A stretch of DNA of 35,282 bases from Xanthomonas maliensis (GCF_009192945.1 NZ_NSET01000061.1:1-35282); one strand, 5' to 3'. Shown: positions 6,405 to 15,083, counted from the first letter of the stretch. The notes: a model not told the origin generated them from the sequence alone. Made by a program: numbers and translations.

Positions 6405-9293
6405 TTAGAACCGCGCGCGCAGACCCAGCGACCAGGTCCGGCCGTAGTCGGTGTAGCCGCCGAACAGGTGATCGCCCACGTATTGCCGTTGCACCTGGCC
6501 GGTGAGATTGATGGCGTTGACGAACACCGATAGGGTGTCGTTGACCTTCCAGGCGACATTGGCATCCAGGCTGCCGAAGGCATCGCTGTTGAGCGTGGCG
6601 ACATTGGCCGTGCCCACCGCGTTGACGATGTTGTCGCTCCAGCTGTAGCTGGCGCGCGCCATCAGCGGGCCCTTCTCGTAGAACAGCACGGCGTTGTAGG
6701 TGTTCTTGGCCACGCCTTCCAGGCTGTCGGTGAAGCGGCGCGTGCCGTCGCGGTAGCTCGCCTGGCTGTCGGTAAAGGTGTAGTTGAGCTGCATGCCCAA
6801 ACCGTCCAGCGGCGCCGGCAGGCCGGTGAACACCTGCTGGTAGGCCAGCTCCACGCCCTTAACGCTGGCCTGGCTGCCATTGGTCTTGGACGAGAGCAGG
6901 TAGGTCTGGCCCTGGTAATCCAGGTAGGACAGCTGGGTCTGGATGAAACTGGAGATGTCCTTGTAGAACACACCGCCGGTCAGCGCCGAGGTGCCGTCGA
7001 TGTACCACTCGAAGGTCAGATCGTATTGCCAGGCCTCGAACGGACGCAGCGCCGGATTGCCGCCGCTGGCGGTCAGCACTTCGCCGCTGGAGTTGAAGGT
7101 GAGTTTGGACGAGAGGTCGGTGAGATCCGGGCGGGTGATCACCTTGGCTGCGGAGGTCCGCAACACCATGTCATCGCGCACGTCCCAGGCGGCGTTGAAC
7201 GAAGGCAGGGCATTGGTATAGCTGCGCTCGAAATGTACCGGCTGGGCGGCGCCGTTGAGATCGGCATGGCCGTCGGTGGTTTGCTCGGTCCGCACCAAGC
7301 GCACGCCGAGATTGCCGCGCAGGTCGCGTCCGGCCAGCGCGCCGCCGAAGTCGGTCATCGCATACGCCGAGCCGATCTTCTCGCGGACCTCGTAGGAATT
7401 CTGCAGGTCGGCGCTATTGGGCGTGCCGCTGAGGTCGGCGGCGGTCGGCCAGTCGCCCCAGAACGGCGCCTCGATCGGCGCCAGCCACTGCCGTGGCAGC
7501 TGGCCCTTGCCGTCGACCAGCATGTCGCTCGCCGGCAGCGCGGTGAAATAGCTGCCTGGAAAGCGCACGCCGGCGATGCGGTTGAGCAGCAGGTCGGCAC
7601 GATCGTAGGTGCGCGAGCGCTCGCGGTACTTGGCGCCGAACTTGATGTCGCGCAGCCAGCCATCGCCGAGCGTGCGCTTGGCGTCCAGCTGCAGCGCGTC
7701 TTCCTTGTCGCGCGCATCGATCTCGCGCCATTCCAGCCGGCGCCCGCTGACGCTGGCGGGGTTGGTCGGATCGAAGCCATTGGTGAAGCTCCAGTTCGGC
7801 ACGTTGTCGTCGTCGGCCTGCGGCATTTCCACCCGCATCGACAGGTTGGTGCTGCTGCGCAGCCGCGTGCGGCGGATCGGGTCGGAGTCGTAGCTGTGTG
7901 CTTGCGAATGGAAGGCCACCGCACCGAGTGTCCACACATCGCCATTCCAGGTGCTGGACAGGCGCGCGCTGCGGTTGTCGTCGGTGATGCCGGAAGTTTC
8001 GCGCGAGACCTGCACCTGACCATTGCGATAGTCGAAGCCGGTGACGCCACCGTGGTCCACTTGCAGGTTGCTCATCTTGGCAACGCCGTCGAAGCCCACG
8101 CCCAGGCTGTATTCGTCGTAGTGCACGGTCTGCTTGGCATACAGCAGGTCCAGATTGGTTTCCCAGGCGGCGCTGGGGCGCCATTGCAACGAGGCGGCCA
8201 CGCCGGTGCGCTCGCGCTGCTCCAGTTCCAGCGTCGGGCGCAGGCCAGTGGGCAGGTAAGACGCACCCGGCGCACCGGGCACGCCATTGGGGTAGTAATC
8301 CCAGCTCACTTCGTTGACGCGGTCCTGGCGCAGGCTGCGCTGGGCATACGCGCCGGACACCAGCATGCCGAAGGTGCCCTCGGCATTGACCCAGTTGAAC
8401 AGGCCGGACACGCGCGGGTCGTTGGCATGCGTGCGTTGGGCCTGGCTGGATTCCAGCGAGGTGTTGAGCAAGGTCTTGCCCAATTCCAGCGGGCGGAAGG
8501 TGCGCACGTTGACGATGCCGCCGATGGCGCCTTCGTCCAGATCGGCGGTGGGGCTCTTGATCACGTCCAGGCCGGAGACCAGTTCCGCCGGCAAGGTGTC
8601 GTAGCGAAACTGGCGGCCGGTCTGGCCGGAGGTGCGTACGTTCTCGTTGACCGCCATGGTCTGGCCATTGAGCGTGGTCACCTGAAAGTTGGGGCCCAGG
8701 CCGCGCACGCGTACGTACACACCTTCGCCGCGGTCGCGCACGATCGACACGCCGGGTACGCGCTGCAAGGCTTCGGCCACGTTCTGCGCCGGCAGCTTGC
8801 CGATGTCTTCGGCGGCGATCACGTCCACCACGCTGTCGGCATAGCGCTTCTCGCGCAGCGCGGCGCTGAGACTGCCGGCATAGCTGCCCAGCACCTGGAT
8901 GCTGTCCAGTTCGCGCACTGGTGCGCCGCTGGCGGCGGGGGTGGCGGTGGCGGCTGCGGCAGGCGGCGTTGCTGCGGGCGTATCGCTTACCGTCTCGGCC
9001 GGCTCGATGGTCACCGTGGTCGGTGTCAGATAGCGATAGCGCAATCCGGTCCCTTGCAGCAGTTGCTGCAAGGCCTGCTCGGGCGCGGCGCCGGCGTTGG
9101 TGCCGCGACTCTGCTGCGTGCTGCCGACGCTGGCCGCATATACGAACTGCAGGCCGGTCTGGCGCGACAGCGTATTGAGCGCGCGGGCCAGCGGTTGCGC
9201 GGGAATGGCATCGACCGCGACGGTCGGCGTTTGGGCGCCCGCGGCGCCGGCATGCAGGGCGAGGGCGATGGACAGAAACAGGCAGCGACGCAT
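6405..9293 (-). CDS. TonB-dependent receptor with STN signalling domain (FecA type)
   Basis: An outer-membrane transporter of about 962 residues. The ATG at 9291-9293 gives a signal peptide (MRRCLFLSIALALHAGAAGAQ). An upstream GTG at 9329 is possible but spoils it. Residues about 25-100 are the secretin/TonB short N-terminal (STN) domain (DAIPAQPLARALNTLSRQTG, LQQLLQGTGLRYRYL), which touches FecR to signal substrate binding. An Ala/Pro-rich linker follows, then the plug (DVIAAEDIGKLPAQNVAEAL, VRVRGLGPNFQVTTLNGQ, DEGAIGGIVNVRT). A 22-strand-type barrel ends in GLRARF with the C-terminal Phe needed for outer-membrane insertion. It sits downstream of fecI-fecR, so it should be self-inducing through surface signalling. 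The ligand is unknown. The following phytase-like gene makes a phosphorylated or phytate-bound iron source a reasonable inference. Confidence 0.92.
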   Translation of the reverse strand: MRRCLFLSIALALHAGAAGAQTPTVAVDAIPAQPLARALNTLSRQTGLQFVYAASVGSTQQSRGTNAGAAPEQALQQLLQGTGLRYRYLTPTTVTIEPAETVSDTPAATPPAAAATATPAASGAPVRELDSIQVLGSYAGSLSAALREKRYADSVVDVIAAEDIGKLPAQNVAEALQRVPGVSIVRDRGEGVYVRVRGLGPNFQVTTLNGQTMAVNENVRTSGQTGRQFRYDTLPAELVSGLDVIKSPTADLDEGAIGGIVNVRTFRPLELGKTLLNTSLESSQAQRTHANDPRVSGLFNWVNAEGTFGMLVSGAYAQRSLRQDRVNEVSWDYYPNGVPGAPGASYLPTGLRPTLELEQRERTGVAASLQWRPSAAWETNLDLLYAKQTVHYDEYSLGVGFDGVAKMSNLQVDHGGVTGFDYRNGQVQVSRETSGITDDNRSARLSSTWNGDVWTLGAVAFHSQAHSYDSDPIRRTRLRSSTNLSMRVEMPQADDDNVPNWSFTNGFDPTNPASVSGRRLEWREIDARDKEDALQLDAKRTLGDGWLRDIKFGAKYRERSRTYDRADLLLNRIAGVRFPGSYFTALPASDMLVDGKGQLPRQWLAPIEAPFWGDWPTAADLSGTPNSADLQNSYEVREKIGSAYAMTDFGGALAGRDLRGNLGVRLVRTEQTTDGHADLNGAAQPVHFERSYTNALPSFNAAWDVRDDMVLRTSAAKVITRPDLTDLSSKLTFNSSGEVLTASGGNPALRPFEAWQYDLTFEWYIDGTSALTGGVFYKDISSFIQTQLSYLDYQGQTYLLSSKTNGSQASVKGVELAYQQVFTGLPAPLDGLGMQLNYTFTDSQASYRDGTRRFTDSLEGVAKNTYNAVLFYEKGPLMARASYSWSDNIVNAVGTANVATLNSDAFGSLDANVAWKVNDTLSVFVNAINLTGQVQRQYVGDHLFGGYTDYGRTWSLGLRARF

Positions 9294-9478
9294 CAGTAGT
9301 TCCAGGGAGAGGGAGAAGGAGCGCCGCACCGGTCCATGCGGATCGCTGCAGCGACTACCCCTTCTACGAGGCGCGAGGAGCCAAGTCGGGCACCGTTTTT
9401 CGATGAATTTTCTGTGACACGTGCAGGGGCAGTGGATCGTTCATGCCGTTGGTTGCGCGCACGCCAACGATTGCGTGT
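9294..9478 (-). promoter_or_regulatory. Upstream region of the TonB receptor gene
   Basis: This stretch precedes the receptor on the minus strand and should contain its FecI-dependent promoter. It has a local AT-rich patch at about 9395-9416 (AGAAAATTCATCG on the minus strand) in otherwise GC-rich DNA. That patch is the best place for a -35 element of the GAAAAT/GGAAAT type used by FecI-like factors. I could not identify a matching -10 with confidence. No clear Shine-Dalgarno sequence precedes the chosen ATG. No gene is supported here. Confidence 0.35.
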
Positions 9479-9505
9479 AAAAAAAACCACTACCGGCAGT
9501 TGCCG
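9479..9505 (-). terminator. Intrinsic terminator after fecR
   Basis: On the minus strand a short hairpin (CGGCA, AC, TGCCG; plus positions 9494-9505) is followed by GTAGTGG and then eight T residues (plus 9479-9486). This fits a weak intrinsic terminator about 160 bases after the fecR stop. It would separate the fecIR transcript from the strongly inducible receptor transcript. The bases between fecR and the hairpin (9506-9666) hold no gene I can support. Confidence 0.45.
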
Positions 9506-9666
9506 ATCGCGCTTGTTGCGGCCAGCGCCGCACGATGCAGCACGCGCACGCGCGGTACGGTCTCACGAGAGATCCGCGTGGCGGAGCAGCAAGGGGGCGC
9601 GCCGGCGTGCTGCGCGCGGCGAGGGCGCGTGGTCTGCTGCGATAGCGTCGCCGCTGGCGGCCTGCG

Positions 9667-10740
9667 CTAGCGCGTGCCAGTTGCCGGGGATGCGCGACTG
9701 ACGACGTGCAGCGCATCGGCCTGCTGTTGCAAGCGCAGGCTGGGCTGCTGGGCGAGAAACGCCCGTAGGCCGGCAAGATCGTCGCTGCGCAGATTGCCGG
9801 TCAGGCGCATGCCGCCGGCGCGCTCGTCGTCGATACGCAGCTGGACGCGATTGAGGCGGTTGAAGTCCTCGGCCACGTTGCGCAACGGCTCGTCGCGGAA
9901 GACGATGCGCCGTTGCTGCCACGCCTGCATGGAAGCGACGTCCTCGCTGCTCAGTTCGACCTGACCGCTGCCATCGATGCGCACGCTTTGCCCTGCGCCA
10001 AGATTGGCCAGCATCGGCTGTGCCGGGCGGTCGGCGCGCCAGACATGCACGCGGCCGGCGGACACATCGATCCGTGCCTGCTGTCCATGCAGGGCGATGT
10101 CGAAGGTGGTACCGATGTCTTCCACGCGCAGGTCCAGCGCCCGCACCTGCAGCGGACGCCGGTCCGGTGCGACGTCGAAGCTCGCCTGGCCGCGCAGCAA
10201 TTGCAGGCGGCGCGACCAGGGCGTCATGGTCGCCTGGATCTGCGTCTCGGCGTTGAGCGACACCACGCTGTGGTCGGCCAGCTGCACACGGCGCTGCTCG
10301 CCATGCGCGGTCGTATACGTCGTGGTGCGCGGCCAGGCCCAGCCGCCGACGACGGTCAACAGGGCGAGCATCGCCGCCAGGCCGACTTGCCAGTGCGGCC
10401 GGCGTGCCGCCGATCGTGAGCGACGGACGGGCGTCGTCGTGTCCGCTGCGCGTTGCGGCGGTAACGGCAGTGCGATCACGTTGCGTGCCGGCACAGCGTC
10501 GCGTTGGTGATCGGCCTGCAGCAGCGTGTCGACATCCAATGCCATGGCGCCCAGCGCCTCGCCGAGCGCACCGGCGACCTGCGCGATTGCCAGATATTCG
10601 CGCACATGTGCTGGCGAAGCGGTCAGCCAGTCCATGAAGCGCGCCTGCTGATCGGCATCCAACGGCTGCATGCGCTGCAGCGCATGCCATTGCGCCGCTT
10701 CCTCGGTCAGGCGGTGTGCCCCCAACGGCGATGCGCTCAT
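9667..10740 (-). CDS. fecR: FecR-type transmembrane sigma regulator
   Basis: A 357-residue inner-membrane protein that relays receptor occupancy to the FecI sigma factor. The cytoplasmic N-terminus (EEAAQWHALQRM, then DWLTASPAHVREYLAIA) is the FecR N-terminal/DUF4880 region that binds FecI. One transmembrane segment lies at about 115-136 (VGLAAMLALLTVVGGWAW). The periplasmic part is the FecR domain (TYTTAHGEQRRVQLADHSVVSLN, LQLLRGQASFDVA, VEDIGTTFDI, VSAGRVHVW). It ends in the STN-like DUF4974 region (RIVFRDEPLRNVAEDFNRLN) that meets the receptor STN domain. Its ATG overlaps the fecI stop as TGATG, so the two are translationally coupled. I chose that ATG over the preceding GTG because it is the one sharing bases with the stop. 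Confidence 0.92.
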   Translation of the reverse strand: MSASPLGAHRLTEEAAQWHALQRMQPLDADQQARFMDWLTASPAHVREYLAIAQVAGALGEALGAMALDVDTLLQADHQRDAVPARNVIALPLPPQRAADTTTPVRRSRSAARRPHWQVGLAAMLALLTVVGGWAWPRTTTYTTAHGEQRRVQLADHSVVSLNAETQIQATMTPWSRRLQLLRGQASFDVAPDRRPLQVRALDLRVEDIGTTFDIALHGQQARIDVSAGRVHVWRADRPAQPMLANLGAGQSVRIDGSGQVELSSEDVASMQAWQQRRIVFRDEPLRNVAEDFNRLNRVQLRIDDERAGGMRLTGNLRSDDLAGLRAFLAQQPSLRLQQQADALHVVSRASPATGTR

Positions 10741-11264
10741 CACCAGTGCGCTCCCTCGTCGGCCAAGGCCTGTCGACAGGCCGACAGACCGCGCACCACG
10801 TATTTCTTGACCATGTGCGAGGACACACCCAGACGTTCGGCGATCTGCTTGTAGCTCAGGCCATCGCGGTATTGCATCACCAATACCGCGCGGACGCGTT
10901 CGGGCAGCCCGGCCAGCACGGTCTGCAGGCGTTGCTGGCGCTGTTGCCGCTGGGCGCTGTCCTCGAGATCGTCGCCGGCCACCAGCCGTTGCGCGAACTG
11001 TTCCATGTCCTCGATGCGCAGCGGTGCCTGCTTGCGTCGCGCCGCCTGCTCGCGCGCCAGGTTGACCGCCACGGTGTAGAGATAGGCTTCCGGATTGGCG
11101 ATGGCCTGGCCCGGCTGCTGATGCGCTCGCAGCAGGCGCAGATAGGTTTCCTGCACCAGATCTTCGGCATCTTCATTGGCTCCGCGGCGCACGAAGAAGC
11201 CGCGCAGCACCGGACCATGCTCGGCGAACAGACGTGCCCAGGCACGCTTGGGATGTGCGGACAC
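10740..11264 (-). CDS. fecI: FecI-type ECF sigma factor
   Basis: A 174-residue ECF sigma factor of the iron-uptake class. Region 2 shows LFAEHGPVLRGFFVRRGANEDAEDLVQETYLRLLRA and region 4 shows LPERVRAVLVMQYRDGLSYKQIAERLGVSSHMVKKYVVRGLSACR. Normal acidic residues (E34, D35) occur in region 2.2. The start is GTG at 11262-11264, preceded by GGGAGG with a five-base spacing. A frame running back to 11504 has no family similarity and is noncoding. The gene product should direct RNA polymerase to the receptor promoter when the receptor-FecR relay is triggered. The gene is divergent from ecfK, a quite different ECF factor, across about 400 bases. Confidence 0.9.
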   Translation of the reverse strand: MSAHPKRAWARLFAEHGPVLRGFFVRRGANEDAEDLVQETYLRLLRAHQQPGQAIANPEAYLYTVAVNLAREQAARRKQAPLRIEDMEQFAQRLVAGDDLEDSAQRQQRQQRLQTVLAGLPERVRAVLVMQYRDGLSYKQIAERLGVSSHMVKKYVVRGLSACRQALADEGAHW

Positions 11265-11660
11265 CCGAACCTCCCGCCCTGTGGAGGGGCGCAGGCTAGC
11301 GGCGTCGTATGACGTATTGGTGACGCGGTCGCTGCGGACGACCGGGCGGCAACCACGCAGGCGCCGATCCGCTGCGCTTGCCGATGCGACGCTGCGGGCG
11401 ATCCGCTGCCGTTCCGGCAGCCCCTGGCCGCCGTGCAGGGCGAGTGATTGGCAAGCTGCCTGAGGCCAGATGGGCCGCCTGCCGCAATCCAAGGACCGGC
11501 GCATCGTTCCCCGCGATGTCCGCCACCGGCTGCTGCGGTGCGGCAGCCGGCCGGGTCCGCCGCCCGTGCGGCGGCCGGGGAGCTAAACCGTTATGGCATG
11601 CGTGTTCCGCCCCGGCGTGGATGCGGGATACTGGGTCTTCTCGCAGCCGAGATGGGCGGC
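11265..11660. promoter_or_regulatory. Divergent intergenic region between fecI and ecfK
   Basis: This 396-base gap must hold the promoters of both ECF sigma genes. Visible structure includes a 7-bp GC hairpin (CCGCCGC at 11557-11563, loop CCGT, GCGGCGG at 11568-11574). Just after it is a less GC-rich stretch (CTAAACCGTTATGG, about 11583-11596) that could be part of the ecfK promoter. No copy of the box found ahead of the other T6SS units is present, so ecfK does not appear to share it. No coding region is supported. Confidence 0.4.
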
Positions 11661-12200
11661 ATGTCCGAGCTCCCGATCACCGACTTGTTGCAGGCCTGGC
11701 AGCGCGATGTGCCCGGGGCAGGGGATCGGCTGGCCGACCAGGTCTACACGGTGCTGCGGCAGACCGCGCTGCAGGTACTGCGCCGCGATGCGCGCGGCGG
11801 CTTGCAGGCGACCGAGCTGGTGCATGAAGCGTGGATGCGGCTGGATCAAGGGCAGCAGGCGTTCCAGTCGCGCGCGCATTTCTATGCGGTGGCGGCGTTG
11901 CAGATGCGGCACCTGCTGGTGGACCTGGCCCGGCAGCAGGCCAGCGCCAAGCGGCAGGGCCAGGCGGTCACGCTGACCATCAGCCTGTCCGATGGCGCGC
12001 CGCGACCGGAGGCGCTGCTGCTGGTGGCCGATGCCTTCGATCAATTGGCGCGGGTGGACGAACGCAAGGCCAAGGCCTTCGCCTTGACCGAGCTGGTCGG
12101 CTTCAGTGTGGCCGAGGCCGCCGCCCAGCTGGAGGTGTCGGTGCCCACCCTGGAGCGCGACCTGCGCTTTGCGCGGGTCTGGTTGGCCGCCCAGCTATGA
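11661..12200 (+). CDS. ecfK: EcfK-type ECF sigma factor (TIGR02999/ECF43), phospho-regulated
   Basis: A 179-residue sigma factor of the TIGR02999 class. Region 2 is QATELVHEAWMRLDQGQQAFQSRAHFYAVAALQMRHLLVDLARQQ and region 4 is DERKAKAFALTELVGFSVAEAAAQLEVSVPTLERDLRFARVWL. There is no anti-sigma gene next to it; instead it overlaps a Ser/Thr kinase gene by ATGA. In X. citri and Vibrio parahaemolyticus such factors are activated when the partner kinase phosphorylates a Thr in region 2.2. Counting from the ATG at 11661, the matching residue here is T51 (in QATELV). It lies where ordinary ECF factors have an acidic residue. In X. citri this factor turns on T6SS genes for defence against amoebae, which fits the neighbourhood. 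An alternative ATG at 11652 would add three residues. Confidence 0.88.
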   Translation: MSELPITDLLQAWQRDVPGAGDRLADQVYTVLRQTALQVLRRDARGGLQATELVHEAWMRLDQGQQAFQSRAHFYAVAALQMRHLLVDLARQQASAKRQGQAVTLTISLSDGAPRPEALLLVADAFDQLARVDERKAKAFALTELVGFSVAEAAAQLEVSVPTLERDLRFARVWLAAQL

Positions 12201-14692
12201 GCGTGGCGGCCACCGCCTGGCAGCGGCTGGAAGCGCTGTTCCACCAGGCCTGCCAGTTGCCGGCGGACCAGCGCGAGGCCTATGCGCGCGCGCAGGCCGG
12301 CGCCGATGTGGTATTGCGCGACCAGGTGCTGGCGATGCTGGCGGTGGAGGCGCAGGCGACCTTGCGGGTGCGCGCACCGCTGCGCCAGGCCGCTGCCGCC
12401 TTGCGCGCGCCCTTGCCGGAATTGCCGGCCGGCACCCGCTTCGGCGCCTGGGCGATCGACCGCCTGCTCGGTGCCGGTGGCATGGGCCAGGTCTATCTGG
12501 GCCACCGCGCCGATGGTGCCTACGAGCGGCAGGTGGCGATCAAGCTGGTCGCCGCCGACGCGATGGACGCGCAGGGCCGCGCGCTGTTCGAGTTCGAATG
12601 CCGACTGCTGGCGCAGATGGTGCACCCCTCGATCGCCCAGGTGCACGACGTCGGCACCGATGCAGTGGGCCGCCCCTATCTGGTGATGGAGTACCTGCGC
12701 GGCGACCCGATCACCTGGTGGTGCGATGCGCACCGTCTGTCGCTGCATGCGCGCGTGTTGCTGATGCTGCGGGTGGGCGAGGCGGTGCAGCACGCCCACC
12801 AGAAGGGTGTGATCCATCGCGACCTCAAGCCCAGCAATGTGCTGGTCAGTGCCGTCGATGGCCGGCCGATGCCGGGCGTGATCGACTTCGGCATCGCCAT
12901 GCAGGCGGCCGATCCCGGCCCGGGCGCCGGACATGGGCGCGGCACGCCGGGCTACATGAGCCCGGAGCAGGCCAGCGGGGCGTCGGACGTGGATGCGCGC
13001 AGCGACATCTACGCGCTCGGCGCGATGTTCTACGAACTCAGTTGCGGGCTGGCGCCGGTGACCGCTGCCAGCGGCCTGCCGCAGCCGCCGTCGCAGCGGA
13101 TGGCCGCGGTCCCGGCCGAAGCGCGCATGCGCATCTGCCAGGCGCGCGCCACCACGCCCACGCGGCTGCAGCAGCGCTTGCGCGATGGACTGGATGCGAT
13201 CGTGTTGCGCGCGCTGGCGCCCGATCGCACGGCGCGCTACGCCTCGGTCTCGGCCATGCTGGACGATCTGCATCGCTGGCTGGACGGGTATCCCCCGCGC
13301 GCGCTGCAGGCCGGTCGGCTGCTGCGCCTGCGCAAGTTCGCCAGGCGTCATCGCAGCGGCATGCTGGCCGGCGCGCTGACGCTGGTGGCGCTGATCGGTG
13401 GGCTCGGCGCCACCGCCTGGTCATTGCAGCAGGCCGCACGCGATGCGCAGCGCGCCCAGGTCACCGGCGCCTTCATGAGCTCGGTGCTGTCCAGCGTCGA
13501 CCCGGCGATCGCCGCCGACCTGGACAAAACCCTGATGCTGCGCGTGCTCGAACAGGCGTCGCTGCGTGCCGCACGCGAACTGGCGGACCAGCCCGACGCC
13601 CGGGCCGAGGTCGAGCTGACCCTGGGGCGCACGCTGATCGCGTTGGCCGATTACGCCAAGGCGGTGCAGCATCTGCGTACCGCGCGGACGTTGGCACAGC
13701 GCAGCGCGGGCGTCGGCAGCAGCGCGGACCTGCAGGCCACGCGTCTGCTGGGCGAGGCGTTGGCCGGTGCCGGGCAACTGGCGCAGGCCGAGCAGGTGTT
13801 GCGTGCCGGCATCGCCCAGGCCGCCGGCGGCGGCGCTGCGCAGCAAGGCCTGGGCATCAGCATGCGCGCACGCCTGGCCTGGGTGCTGCGCGAGCAGAGC
13901 CGCGCGCATGAGGCGCTGGCCGAGAGCCGGCATGCATATGTGGACGCACTGGCCAAGGCCACCACCACCCAGGAACAACGCCTGGAGGCCGGCAGCGCCT
14001 ACGCCGCGATGCTGGCCGACAGCGGCCAACTGGCCCCGGCGATCGCCCTGCAACGCAGCCTGCTGCGCACGCGCACCGCGCTGCAGGGGCCGGATCATCC
14101 GGCGGTGTTGTCGCTGCGCAACAGTCTGGCGGTGTCGCTGCTGCTGCAACGCGACTTCGCCGCCGCCGAAGCGGAGCTGACGCCGTTGCTGCGCATCACC
14201 CGCAAGCTCTACGGCGACGATGCGCTCGACACCTTGATGGTGGAAGGCAATCTGGCCGGCGCGCTGCGGCAACAGGGCAAGATCGCCGCCGCCGGGCCGT
14301 ACTACCGCGCGGCCTGGCAGCGGGCGCGCGTGGTGTTTGGCGAAGACGCACCGCGCACCATCACCTTCCGCAGCAACCACGCATTCTGGTTACTGGACGA
14401 CGGCCAGGCCGAGGCCGCGCTGGCCGAGCAGACGGCCGCATTGGCCGCGGCGCTGCGCGTGCTGGGGCGCAACCATCAACAGACCGCCGAAATTCTGCGC
14501 GGCATGTCCGAGGCCGAGCGCGCACTGGGGCGGTTACCGGCCGCACGTGCGCATGCGACCGAGGCAGTGCAGATCCTGACCACGATCTATGGCGATGCCG
14601 ACGCACCGCTGCGCGCGGCGCGGCACACCCTGGCGTCGGCCGAGGCGGCGGCGCCGACCGTCGCGCCGCTGACCACCACCGCCGCCCGCTGA
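12197..14692 (+). CDS. pknS: PknS-type transmembrane Ser/Thr kinase with TPR sensor
   Basis: An 831-residue Hanks-type kinase, partner of EcfK. Residues about 82-360 form the kinase: glycine loop GAGGMG, ATP-binding K116 (VAIK), catalytic loop HRDLKPSN (H207-D209), DFG at D230, and activation segment GTPGYMSPEQ. All key residues are present. One transmembrane helix lies at about 388-408 (MLAGALTLVALIGGLGATAW). The remaining 420 residues are Ala/Leu-rich helical repeats of TPR type (ALADYAKAVQHLRTARTLAQ, LRNSLAVSLLLQRDFAAAEAELTPLL) predicted to be periplasmic, so the protein reads an envelope or external cue. The start is fixed by the ATGA overlap with ecfK. Its stop codon lies inside the first conserved box. 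Confidence 0.9.
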   Translation: MSVAATAWQRLEALFHQACQLPADQREAYARAQAGADVVLRDQVLAMLAVEAQATLRVRAPLRQAAAALRAPLPELPAGTRFGAWAIDRLLGAGGMGQVYLGHRADGAYERQVAIKLVAADAMDAQGRALFEFECRLLAQMVHPSIAQVHDVGTDAVGRPYLVMEYLRGDPITWWCDAHRLSLHARVLLMLRVGEAVQHAHQKGVIHRDLKPSNVLVSAVDGRPMPGVIDFGIAMQAADPGPGAGHGRGTPGYMSPEQASGASDVDARSDIYALGAMFYELSCGLAPVTAASGLPQPPSQRMAAVPAEARMRICQARATTPTRLQQRLRDGLDAIVLRALAPDRTARYASVSAMLDDLHRWLDGYPPRALQAGRLLRLRKFARRHRSGMLAGALTLVALIGGLGATAWSLQQAARDAQRAQVTGAFMSSVLSSVDPAIAADLDKTLMLRVLEQASLRAARELADQPDARAEVELTLGRTLIALADYAKAVQHLRTARTLAQRSAGVGSSADLQATRLLGEALAGAGQLAQAEQVLRAGIAQAAGGGAAQQGLGISMRARLAWVLREQSRAHEALAESRHAYVDALAKATTTQEQRLEAGSAYAAMLADSGQLAPAIALQRSLLRTRTALQGPDHPAVLSLRNSLAVSLLLQRDFAAAEAELTPLLRITRKLYGDDALDTLMVEGNLAGALRQQGKIAAAGPYYRAAWQRARVVFGEDAPRTITFRSNHAFWLLDDGQAEAALAEQTAALAAALRVLGRNHQQTAEILRGMSEAERALGRLPAARAHATEAVQILTTIYGDADAPLRAARHTLASAEAAAPTVAPLTTTAAR

Positions 14693-14711
14693 GACGAATC
14701 GTCGGGTTGCC
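14688..14711 (+). promoter_or_regulatory. Conserved T6SS box, copy 1 (ahead of PAAR gene)
   Basis: The sequence GCTGAGACGAAT followed by CGTCGGGTTGCC is one of three near-identical 24-bp sites in the window. Its TGA is the pknS stop codon. The core GACG-NNN-CGTC is a short inverted repeat. It ends 48 bases before the PAAR start. It may be the EcfK promoter element or an operator; the sequence alone does not decide. Confidence 0.65.
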
Positions 14712-14759
14712 ACCGCCTGCGCGGACGATGCTGCACGCACCGCCGCCCCGTGTGCCCGC

Positions 14760-15047
14760 ATGCAACCTGCCGCGCGCCTGACCGATCTGCACGTCTGCCC
14801 GATGGTCACTGGCGTGGTGCCGCATGTTGGCGGACCTATCGCCGGCCCAGGCGCACCGACGGTGCTGATCGGCGGCCTGCCCGCCGCGCGCATCGGCGAT
14901 GCCGCGGTCTGTGTCGGCCCACCGGACAGCATCGTCGTCGGTGCGCCGACGGTGCTGATCGCCGGCCGTCCGGCCGCGCGCCTGGGCGATTCCACCGCCC
15001 ATGGTGGGGTGATCACCCTGGGCTGCTTCACCGTGCTGATCGGCTGA
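14760..15047 (+). CDS. PAAR-domain T6SS spike tip protein
   Basis: A 95-residue protein made only of a PAAR domain, the cone that sharpens the VgrG trimer. The start MQPAARLTDLHVCPM has the family's conserved ARxGDxxxCP-like opening. Two internal copies of the PTVLIxGxPAARxGD unit follow (near residues 34-48 and 63-77), and a last half-copy ends in FTVLIG. It has no N- or C-terminal extension, so it carries no fused toxin and would accept cargo only by adaptors. It is the first gene after box 1 and precedes the TPR-methyltransferase by 36 bases. In the usual pattern it would be exported with VgrG. Confidence 0.9.
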   Translation: MQPAARLTDLHVCPMVTGVVPHVGGPIAGPGAPTVLIGGLPAARIGDAAVCVGPPDSIVVGAPTVLIAGRPAARLGDSTAHGGVITLGCFTVLIG

Positions 15048-15083
15048 TCGCCCGCCCATCCCTCCGCGAGACAGGAGACCGCG

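Noticed and set aside
9447..9471. The stem CGTTGG/CCAACG beside the A8 run as a terminator
   Set aside because: For minus-strand transcription the T run would come before this stem, not after it. The hairpin at 9494-9505 has the correct order.
11265..11504. An 80-residue N-terminal extension of FecI
   Set aside because: The extension has no family similarity, and the GTG at 11262-11264 with GGGAGG gives a normal-length ECF factor.
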